This document shows, piece by piece, positions 57,690-64,000 of a stretch of 64,000 nt of DNA (positions are counted from its first letter, which is position 1; every line of letters starts with the position of its first letter). The translations under genes were made by a program, and so were the position numbers. A model generated the notes under the pieces. It had not been told where the DNA came from. It did no database searches and worked only from the letters and a program-made list of their open reading frames with translations. Source of the DNA: Roseobacter fucihabitans (GTDB taxonomy: Bacteria > Pseudomonadota > Alphaproteobacteria > Rhodobacterales > Rhodobacteraceae); NCBI RefSeq assembly GCF_014337925.2, contig NZ_CP143423.1, positions 2,386,501 to 2,450,500 of the forward strand, in the 5' to 3' direction.

Positions 57690-58167
57690 TGCGCAGTTGC
57701 GACTTGGTCGCAGTTATACCCTCACTCGTCTTAATAGTATGTATCTCTATTAACGGCAGTGACGGTATAAACTGCTGCCTGTGATGCCGCGCTGCGGACA
57801 TGCTGCCACTGTCACTCGGAGCGGTCTATCCGTGATGCGTCAACAATGCTGACATAGTTGCGCATGACCAATTGATCACCGATCAATCGCACTGGTGGAT
57901 TGCACTTGCACATCAAGCGGTTGGACAGCCTCTGCAACAACGCTGCAACATCCAGTTGCGACCAAGTCGCAGATACACACCGGCACCTTTTGGAACCCCC
58001 TGCTGCTGACGTGGAAACCCGGCCCCACAGTCGGAAACATCTGAGCAAAAATCTGCGACCGCGCTCGACCCCCACGACAGCCCCGGCCAGCTAGGCGCGT
58101 GCTGCGCAACTTGACCCTCGCCCCTACGTCTGTGCCCGACGGCCCGACAACTGCCTTCACGCGGGCG
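57690..58167. promoter_or_regulatory. Intergenic region with several dyads; candidate origin or operator region
   Basis: No gene is seen in 478 bases. TGCGACTTGGTCGCA (57698-57712) recurs as its exact reverse complement at 57957-57971; each copy is itself a 6-bp dyad with a 3-base spacer. ATTGATC-ACC-GATCAAT (57871-57887) is a perfect 7-bp dyad, and TTAATAG (57731-57737) pairs with CTATTAA (57747-57753). The region lies between the primase-helicase stop and the convergent DUF4145 gene, so the dyads could be iterons, repressor sites or terminators. Confidence 0.5.
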
Positions 58168-58881
58168 CTAAGCGGGTTTCTTTTTCGCGCCCTTGGGTTG
58201 TCGCTTTGGGACACCCTTGCCAAGTTCGGCTCCAATGTCTTCAAGCAAGAAGGCGCGATGCAAAAAGGCTTCTAGGATAGTCATCATGGCATCCAATTGC
58301 TTAGGCTTCGGCTGCCAACCCCGATGTGCTGCTGCACTTCCTGCGTCGATCAACGCGCCGAGAACCGTCTTTTCCTTTTCGGTGATGTGATCGCCAGCCT
58401 TCAACTCATTGAGTTTTTGTTGAAACGTCTTGGCTGGGTCAATCTTGAGCAATTCAGATGCGCGATCAAACACTGTCCGCATACCGATTGCGGCTAAAAC
58501 GCCCAAATTATTATCTAAGGCAGTATAAACGTCATTGAATAGCGATCCAAGAACGCGGTCCTCAAAACCTATTTCAGCTACCCACTCGGGGGAGCGACGC
58601 TTAGCCGCTGGAGGCCAGTAATGAACGGTTTCAGTGTATTCTGTTTCTTCTTCACCAGTTTCTGGATCATAATAATGGAAGTAATCTTCGGAATTTGAAC
58701 TTGTAGATTTGAAGTAGTGTTGACCACAGCCTCGGCACTCCAATACCCGATAGAACGTATTGGCTTGGAAGTCGAAGCCCGCGCCGCCTCCGTGAAATTC
58801 ATCTTTGTGCTCCGCGACAATATCCGCGCGATCCGATCCACAACTTGGGCAATGACCCTCTTCAAATTTCTTGTCCGCCAT
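58168..58881 (-). CDS. Zinc-ribbon DUF4145 protein, probable element cargo
   Basis: 237 residues on the strand opposite to its neighbours. An N-terminal zinc ribbon has cysteines in EEGHCPSCGSDRADI and RVLECRGCGQHYFKS. The C-terminal half is the helical DUF4145 domain: LFNDVYTALDNNLGVLAAIG, MRTVFDRASELLKIDPAKTF, KEKTVLGALIDAGSAAAHRG. A basic tail (KGVPKRQPKGAKKKPA) ends it. DUF4145 proteins are often found near restriction systems and in prophages; function is unproven. Opposite strand and island setting suggest a cargo gene, possibly defensive. Confidence 0.75.
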   Translation of the reverse strand: MADKKFEEGHCPSCGSDRADIVAEHKDEFHGGGAGFDFQANTFYRVLECRGCGQHYFKSTSSNSEDYFHYYDPETGEEETEYTETVHYWPPAAKRRSPEWVAEIGFEDRVLGSLFNDVYTALDNNLGVLAAIGMRTVFDRASELLKIDPAKTFQQKLNELKAGDHITEKEKTVLGALIDAGSAAAHRGWQPKPKQLDAMMTILEAFLHRAFLLEDIGAELGKGVPKRQPKGAKKKPA

Positions 58882-59109
58882 TGCTCGGGCATCTCCGCGA
58901 TTTTCATTTAGCTTAGAGTCTACCCGTCAGGGCGACAAAGCTCCACCTGATTTATTCAGCCCGAACAACCTCCTGCACCTCATTCCTGAGTTGAGCGCCC
59001 CGGCGGCGTCCGTCCACATTCGATCTGCGCGGCTTGGCTCATCTGAACGGCCATCTTCGCGCGACGTTCCTTTCGGATGGCCGTTCACCCACAACGAAAG
59101 CATCAACCC

Positions 59110-59382
59110 ATGCAAATCACTTTCACCGCAGACGGTGACGAGGCCTGCACGCTCGCTCAAAAAACCGTTTCATCCTCGACCGCCTTCTCCATCCCGATCT
59201 CGAAACCGTTTTTGCAATCCGGCCTCCGTGAACTGCTGCTCAACCCCGAACAGCGCGACGTGATGGTCGATTCCGTCATGATCGACCGTTCCCGCGATGG
59301 TCTTCGTGTCCATGCGGGCAGCGGTCGCTTCGAACTGCCTTACCGGCACCTGCTCGCCCTCGTCCTTGAGGCGACGGCATGA
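59110..59382 (+). CDS. Small phage-type protein of unknown function
   Basis: 90 residues from ATG 59110 (MQITFTADGDEACTLAQKTV). It has a Ser/Thr-rich start and a compact end (GLRELLLNPEQRDVMVDSVM, GRFELPYRHLLALVLEATA). Its TGA overlaps the portal gene's ATG (ATGA), so the two are cotranslated; such a neighbour may be a packaging or head accessory protein. The 230 bases before it hold no gene. Confidence 0.6.
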   Translation: MQITFTADGDEACTLAQKTVSSSTAFSIPISKPFLQSGLRELLLNPEQRDVMVDSVMIDRSRDGLRVHAGSGRFELPYRHLLALVLEATA

Positions 59383-60065
59383 GGAATTGGGACCGGCTGC
59401 AATCGCAATACCACCTCATTCGCGACTGCCTCGACGGCGAAGATGCTGTGAAGGATCAAGGGCAATTGTATGTCCCGAAACCTGACGGCATGTCGGCGCA
59501 GAATTACACCCACTATCTTGACCGCGCCTGCTTCTACGGAGCGCCGGAAATGACTCTCCGCGCCCTTGTCGGTCTCGCCCTGCGCAAAGACCCCGTGGTC
59601 AAGCTGCCGCCGCGCCTCGAACCGATGAGGTTGAATGCGACCTATGAGAACGCGCCGATGCAGGTTCTCATTGAGAATATGGTGCGCGAGGTCGCGACGA
59701 TGGGCCGTTTCGGCATCCTGCTCGACTTCCCGACAGACGGCGCAACTGCCAATACCGTGCCGCACATCAGCACCTTCCGCGCGGAAAGCATCGAAGATTT
59801 CTCGACAGGTTTTGTCGATGGTCGAAAGATGCTGACCCGCGTGCATCTGTCGTCCGATGAACAATGGGAAGATGCGGACGTAACCTATGAGTTGATTCTT
59901 GAGGCGGGCGTCTATCAGTTCCGCCGCTTCATTCGTGACCAGCACAAAACCCGCGTCGATGTGGGCGACAACCATATCCCAACAGTCAACGGCAAACCAC
60001 TGGATCAGATTCCGTTCTTGATGGTCAGCCATGAAGGGCTAGGGATCGAACCTACGACCAATTGA
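59379..60065 (+). pseudogene. DUF4055 phage portal-like protein, truncated at the internal attachment site
   Basis: Open for 228 codons (MRNWDRLQSQYHLIRDCLDG). DUF4055 features are KPDGMSAQNYTHYLDRACFY, GAPEMTLRALVGLALRKDPV, VLIENMVREVATMGRFGILL. The family runs to about 450 residues; here the frame leaves the family after LDQIPFLMVSHEG, and the last residues (GIEPTTN) are translated from the 35-bp attachment copy. So more than half of the portal and everything after it was removed when the second attachment site arose. Confidence 0.75.
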
Positions 60066-60075
60066 TTAACAGTCT
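60041..60075. repeat. Internal attachment copy
   Basis: 35 bases beginning tagggatcgaacctacgacc are identical to 62193-62227 and, over 33 of them, to 52704-52736. It lacks the first 12 bases of the 45-bp repeat (the CCA end of the tRNA). It is the junction between elements 1 and 2. Confidence 0.88.
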
Positions 60076-60215
60076 GAAAAAGCGAGTAAATCATGGTCCA
60101 TTCTCGCCAATTCGGGGCGTACGAACCCATGTAAACAAGGCAATATTCGTCCTATCGGCTCACTCGGCATCATCCGAGCTGTGCCCAGAAACAGTGCTCA
60201 GGACGGTATTTATCA

Positions 60216-60631
60216 ATGACCATATTCAAGTTCACAGAGGCGCGGGTTCGCGACCTCGAATTGGGTTCCGGCATCCACAGAGACACGGACGTGAAGGGTC
60301 TACTCTGCATTTGCCACAAGACCACGAAGACCTTCGCTGCGCAGGGCGATGTACGGCGGAACAAGCGCCACGTCCGCACCGTTCGCGTCAAGATCGGACG
60401 CACCGATCTGGTCCGTCTGGGCGAGGCGCGAAACGAGGCCAGAAAGCTGATGGCGTCGATCCGACCGCTGGACCCGAGGCTACAGGCATGACGCTGGAAC
60501 AGGCCCTCGTCGAGCACTTCAAGGAACGGAACCTCTCGGCGGCAACGGTGCGAAACTACCAGTACCACATGGACAACTACCTGGCGCGTCTTCGGCGTCG
60601 GTCCGTGGCTGACATAACGTGTTCCCGGTAA
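60216..60631 (+). pseudogene. Integrase of element 2, frameshifted and truncated
   Basis: ATG 60216 gives the DUF4102-type N terminus (MTIFKFTEARVRDLELGSGI, RTVRVKIGRTDLVRLGEARN, EARKLMAS). Near 60450 the frame shifts; the other frame continues GVDPTAGPEATGMTLEQALV, EHFKERNLSAATVRNYQYHM, RLRRRSVADIT, the core-binding domain, and then ends. The catalytic domain is absent. After it, 60619 to about 60800 reads as an unrelated protein fragment (HLYGDARSVMGPIQFAGPDF, LNLFWSDQMLVALAIKRSEA) that I do not recognise and that runs into the broken end of the ATPase gene. Confidence 0.75.
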
Positions 60632-60754
60632 GGCACCTCTACGGCGACGCGCGATCGGTCATGGGTCCGATCCAGTTCGCCGGACCCGACTTCGCGCTGG
60701 CCCAATCGGAACTGAACCTGTTCTGGTCCGACCAGATGCTCGTCGCACTCGCCA

Positions 60755-61771
60755 TTAAGCGAAGCGAGGCACCCGGCAAGGACAAGCGCCCCTACCGGCC
60801 ATCAGGTCGTCGCGGTAGGACTCCTTCGCATAGGCGACCCAGCCGACTACAGGATAGAAGCTCCCGTTCGATGAGATAAATCCAGCCGCGGCGCCAGCAA
60901 CATCACGACCACTCTCGTCAACAGCCTTAAATTCTGCACTGCGCGATGGGTCGATGGCTTCGGTTGTGGGGCCCGATAATATTATCTTGGTGTTGGGCAT
61001 CGTAGCGATTTCGAACCCACCGAGTATGCGCTCTCGACCATGAGTGCCCGCTGCGAGGTTTGTGTCGACGAGCTTTATTCGCCAGTCAGCCGTGGCGACG
61101 CCAAAACGCTGGGCTAACTGCCTCGCGAAGATATCCATGTCTGGTACCTGACGTCTGTTGAAATCGCGCATGATGATCTTTGTTCCGGCCTTCGGCTGGA
61201 CAGTCTCGTCGAGTGCTCCGATTTCTGGCTGATAGTCTGAGTCGTCGTCCGACATGATGTCGCTGCGGCGCATTATGAAATGTGCCGTCCGATAACCCTT
61301 AGCGCCGTTTCCATTTTCGTCCTTGCCGTCCATCAGGTCACCGCCCGACGAGATAACTTCCAGCGTCTCGCAGATGCCAAACGGTGCCAGCTTTCCGACT
61401 CCCTTTCGACCCATGACGCGGCGCCCATGGATCGGCGTCCGGTCTCCCCTTGCAGGGTCCCGTCGGCGCTCGCCTCCAACCTTGAGATAGAAGGGATTGA
61501 CGACGTCAGGGTTCATTCCGTGGCCTGTGTCGCTGACGGTGATCGTGAAGCCGCTGTCTGCCACTACCCCCTTCGACAGTGACGCCAACATGGATCCCAT
61601 TGGTGCCTCAATCGTGACCTCCTCCGCATCGGCGTCGTAGCCGTTGGCGACGAGCTCCGCGATAACCGCCGAGACCTTGTCATAGAGCTTGACCCCCAGC
61701 TTATCGACGGTCATCCGCGAAATTGTCATCAAATACTTGCCGCGGTCTTCCGCCGTATTGCTGTCCGTCAT
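60755..61771 (-). pseudogene. HSP90/MORC-type ATPase (GHKL), C-terminally truncated
   Basis: 338 codons. The Bergerat ATP site is complete: N box VSAVIAELVANGYDADAEEV, G1 TITVSDTGHGMNPDVVNPF, G2-like RRVMGRKGVGKLAPFGICE, then GTKIIMRDFNRRQVPDMDIF. The rest of the transducer domain follows to WVAYAKESYRDDLMAG, after which the last 12 residues are unrelated, because the gene is cut at about 60800. Relatives are much longer. Such ATPases occur in bacterial defence loci. It overlaps the upstream RHH gene by four bases, so the pair was an operon. Confidence 0.72.
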
Positions 61772-61971
61772 TCACGACCCCTTCGTCGCCCAGCGACCTC
61801 TTCATCAGTTACGTCGAAGCCGGCTTTTCTGAGGGCGTCCAAGACTATCGTACGTTTCGTCCGTCCGGTCTCGGCGGCTTTCACGTCCAGTGCGTGCTTG
61901 ACCCGCCGCGGCACGGTCACCTGCAGGTGGACCTCGTCCGGGTGAGGCTTCTCTTTTCGTTGCGATGGCAT
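61768..61971 (-). CDS. Ribbon-helix-helix-like small protein preceding the ATPase
   Basis: 67 residues. The pattern HLQVTVPRRVKHALDVKAAE followed by TGRTKRTIVLDALRKAGFDV is a ribbon-helix-helix DNA-binding domain (strand, helix, helix) with a basic N terminus and tail. Its stop overlaps the start of the ATPase gene by four bases. It may autoregulate the pair. Antitoxins share the fold, but the partner here is not a toxin family. Confidence 0.7.
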   Translation of the reverse strand: MPSQRKEKPHPDEVHLQVTVPRRVKHALDVKAAETGRTKRTIVLDALRKAGFDVTDEEVAGRRRGRE

Positions 61972-62180
61972 GACTCATGCTCCGATCATGAAATCACCAT
62001 TTCATGACTTCGAGTATCTGTGAAGAGCCTATCTGTCTGGAATTGTAGACACTTGCAGATTGAGCACTGGCTTTGCGTCCGAATACAGCGTCAAAGCCGC
62101 GCTAGACGCGAATACTGTATCTATACTGTGTTTGAGTAGCTCACACCTGGCCCGTATGGCGTCTAAGTGCTTGTTTTTAT

Positions 62181-62225
62181 TGGCTCCGGCGGTAGGGATC
62201 GAACCTACGACCAATTGATTAACAG
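62181..62225. repeat. Outer attachment repeat (attR) within tRNA-Asn
   Basis: The 3' 45 bases of the intact tRNA-Asn gene, identical to 52692-52736. It marks the right end of the tandem island. Confidence 0.93.
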
Positions 62226-62255
62226 TCAACTGCTCTACCGCTGAGCTACGCCGGA
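62181..62255 (-). tRNA. tRNA-Asn (anticodon GUU)
   Basis: 75 bases with encoded CCA. Acceptor TCCGGCG pairs with CGCCGGA, D-arm GCTC/GAGC, anticodon loop CTGTTAA, and T-arm GTAGG/CCTAC all fold. The gene is intact although its 3' half is the integration target of two elements. Confidence 0.97.
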
Positions 62256-62945
62256 ACGGTTTGTGCGTCATAACAGCGACAAATTATATCGTCCAGAGGA
62301 TTTTACAGGAAAAATCAGGGATTTCTGTTCTTGAGCGAGTGCCCATAGACAATCACCTTGAAGCGATCCGCCCGGCGGCCCAGTTCTAGCAGGCAGAAGA
62401 GTTGCAATCTGCTTTATCGCAGCCCGTTGCGGTAGCTCTGAATTCTGGGACCTTTGCGAAGTCATTCGCGAGCATGTAGCGCCAATCGTAGATTTTTTCG
62501 TCCTCTTCCTCTTTAACTTTATAGCTCATTTTGAGGCGGTGTAACTACGATTTTTCCCCGCGCAGCGCGGTTTGGGACCCTCTGCGCAGCACCCACTTTA
62601 GCGGAGGAGGTTGAGAAGATACTGAAAATCATTCTTGGAAACCTCATTTATCAGTAGCTAGGCGCGAAAATACTGTGGGGTTCCTCAGACTCTGACTGTG
62701 TTGACGCGGTGCATCTGGATCCATCGGTCCCCGGCGCGCTTCTTTTGCAGAATAACAGGTATTCTGAGGGTGTCGGAAATGGCCCTGTCTCAAAGCCCCG
62801 CAAAAAAGACGCGCGCCGATGGCATGTTCAAGATTGCAGCAAACCCGCGCCGCAGCGTTCAACATCGCCCGAAAGTAACGAAAAAATTAAGGTATGGCGC
62901 GCATAAGATAGAGTATTCATTAAATATTCACGAAAAGGGCGCTTG
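62256..62945. other. Long region without a recognisable gene
   Basis: About 690 bases between tRNA-Asn and the Lrp-type gene. Short frames on both strands are not protein-like, and I do not recognise a known RNA. A G-rich ribosome site and AT-rich promoter-like sequence precede the Lrp gene near its end. Confidence 0.4.
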
Positions 62946-63402
62946 ATGCTGGATGATTTGGACTTGCGGCTTTTGGAGGCCTTGCAGAAGGACGCCAATC
63001 TGACGGCCCAGCAATTGAGGGATGTGCTGCATCTATCGCCAAGTCAGGCGGGGCGCAGACGGCAACGTCCGGAAAATGACGGCTTCATTCGCGCCTATGT
63101 CGCACAGCTCAACGCCACGCGGCTCGGACTACATATTCAGGGGTTCATTCAGGTTCACATCACGATGGAAGTGCCCGAGCATGGTGAAACCTTTGGAGCA
63201 CCTGGTGAACACACGCCCGGAAATCACGAGCGCGTGGACAATGACCCGCGATGCTGATTATCTGTTGCGGGCGTACTGCGTTGATTTGCCTGCCTTCAAC
63301 GCGCTTACTCACAAAATATCGCTGCCGCATCCCGCTGTGGCGCGCGTCCACAACCAGATTGTTATGGACCAGCTAAAATCCGAGGGGCCTTTGCCCACCT
63401 GA
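62946..63402 (+). pseudogene. Lrp/AsnC family regulator with a one-base frameshift
   Basis: ATG 62946 after aaaaggg gives the winged-helix (MLDDLDLRLLEALQKDANLT, AQQLRDVLHLSPSQAGRRRQ) and the start of the RAM ligand domain (LNATRLGLHIQGFIQVHITM). At about 63183 (gagcatggtgaaacc) an extra G breaks the frame; without it the family sequence resumes: [60 protein letters not shown], ending TGA 63402. As read, the protein loses most of its effector domain. The next gene starts 26 bases on, so the two were probably an operon. A sequencing error is possible. Confidence 0.7.
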
Positions 63403-63427
63403 CCCCGCGCGAGGAGAAATCGCCCTG

Positions 63428-64000
63428 ATGGATAGTTTCCTGTACCAAGCCTCAATATACTTGGCCGCAGCTGTGATTGCGGTGCCGATTGCCGCGCGGC
63501 TCGGTCTGGGGTCGGTGCTGGGATATCTGGCGGCGGGGATCATCATCGGGCCGGTGCTGGGGCTTGTGGGCTCAGAGACCGAGGATCTGCAACATTTCGC
63601 GGAATTCGGTGTGGTCATGATGCTGTTCCTGATTGGGTTGGAACTGGAACCGCGCGCGCTCTGGGACATGCGCCACCGGTTGATCGGTCTCGGGGGATTA
63701 CAGGTCGTGCTCAGCACGCTGGCCATCATGGGCATCGCTATGGCCTATAACCAACCCTGGGGTGTGGCCTTGGCCATTGGCCTGACGCTTGCGCTCAGCT
63801 CTACCGCCATTGTTTTGCAAACCCTCTCCGAAAAAGGGCTGATGCAGACAAGCGGCGGACGGTCGGTGTTTTCTGTCCTGCTGACGCAGGACATCGCCGT
63901 GATCCCGATCCTCGCCTTTCTACCTCTCCTGATCGCCGCCGTTCCGACGAAAATGGCCGAGGATGGCTCGATCCTGCGCGCAGGCGAAGAGGCGCATGAC
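63428..64000 (+). CDS. KefB-type cation:proton antiporter (CPA2), start only
   Basis: 191 residues to the window edge from ATG 63428 (gaggag upstream). Membrane helices of the CPA2 fold are clear: [80 protein letters not shown], and [20 protein letters not shown] with [20 protein letters not shown]. These antiporters exchange potassium or sodium for protons; a C-terminal TrkA-N regulatory domain, if any, lies outside the window. It follows the frameshifted Lrp-type gene. Confidence 0.92.
   Translation, partial: MDSFLYQASIYLAAAVIAVPIAARLGLGSVLGYLAAGIIIGPVLGLVGSETEDLQHFAEFGVVMMLFLIGLELEPRALWDMRHRLIGLGGLQVVLSTLAIMGIAMAYNQPWGVALAIGLTLALSSTAIVLQTLSEKGLMQTSGGRSVFSVLLTQDIAVIPILAFLPLLIAAVPTKMAEDGSILRAGEEAHD

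Larger units (their letters stand above)
52692..60075. mobile_element. Integrated element 1: prophage or satellite remnant at tRNA-Asn
   Basis: Bounded by the attachment repeat at 52692 and the internal copy at 60041-60075. Gene order: integrase, excisionase-like protein, primase-helicase, dyad-rich gap, DUF4145 protein (opposite strand), small protein, truncated portal. Integration, replication and one capsid gene without lysis or tail genes suggests either a prophage cut down by deletion or a phage satellite. Confidence 0.75.
60041..62225. mobile_element. Integrated element 2: degenerate island in tandem at tRNA-Asn
   Basis: Bounded by the internal attachment copy and the intact tRNA-Asn. 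It holds a broken integrase oriented like that of element 1, an unrecognised coding fragment, and an opposite-strand pair (ribbon-helix-helix protein and truncated ATPase). Small size and broken genes show heavy deletion. Confidence 0.7.

Noticed and set aside
61768-61971. Toxin-antitoxin pair
   Set aside because: The RHH protein could be an antitoxin, but its partner is a GHKL ATPase, not a toxin family.

Overview
The window looks like chromosomal DNA of a marine alphaproteobacterium of the Rhodobacteraceae (Roseobacter group). Pointers are the zeta-type ATPase inhibitor (DUF1476), a methionine synthase apparently split into separate proteins (homocysteine domain, corrinoid protein, DUF1638 protein), short small-molecule catabolic gene sets, an IS91-type element with its own tyrosine recombinase, and a GC-rich core in which long antisense shadow reading frames are common. 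No plasmid replication or partition genes are seen. The assignment comes from gene content and was not checked by database search.

Core, left part (1-14,945): the start of a DctB-like sensor kinase (cut by the window edge); purC-purS-purQ; the ATPase inhibitor; a homocysteine S-methyltransferase preceded by two long perfect hairpins; a TetR regulator divergent from a two-gene RND efflux operon; a corrinoid protein and a DUF1638 protein, which with the methyltransferase probably make up parts of a split methionine synthase; sufE; a small lipoprotein; ribonuclease D; and purM-purN.

First accessory region (about 14,946-25,450), between and around tRNA-Met(CAU) and tRNA-Ser(GCU): an integrase remnant beside tRNA-Met; a pseudogene in which two defence-type genes are fused; a complete IS91-type pair (tyrosine recombinase plus HUH/Y2 transposase); a mobile gene set (a gene with an in-frame amber codon, a possible zinc-binding protein, an excisionase-like protein, a frameshifted zinc-ribbon HTH protein, an integrase) abutting tRNA-Ser; and a decayed conjugative-element remnant with frameshifted ardA.

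Core, middle part (25,450-52,400): a small membrane protein; DUF808 protein; two tandem GAPDH genes with different cofactor signatures; coaD; a CBS protein; LysR-mmsA; an in-frame fusion of 3-hydroxyisobutyryl-CoA hydrolase with 3-hydroxyisobutyrate dehydrogenase (valine catabolism); an MmgE/PrpD protein; uvrA; two MFS transporters; lpd with a perfect palindrome upstream; DUF924; queA; a YhdP/AsmA-like giant; a peroxiredoxin; an EnvZ-like kinase and a metallo-beta-lactamase-fold hydrolase.

Second accessory region (52,692-62,255): two elements in tandem at tRNA-Asn(GUU), marked by a 45-bp direct repeat at the outer ends and a 35-bp copy in the middle. The first is a prophage or satellite remnant: integrase, excisionase, a 1028-residue primase-helicase, an intergenic region with several dyads, a DUF4145 zinc-ribbon protein, a small protein and a truncated DUF4055 portal. 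The second is degenerate: a frameshifted integrase, then a ribbon-helix-helix gene overlapping a truncated HSP90/MORC-type ATPase gene. After the tRNA come a frameshifted Lrp/AsnC regulator and the start of a KefB-type antiporter.
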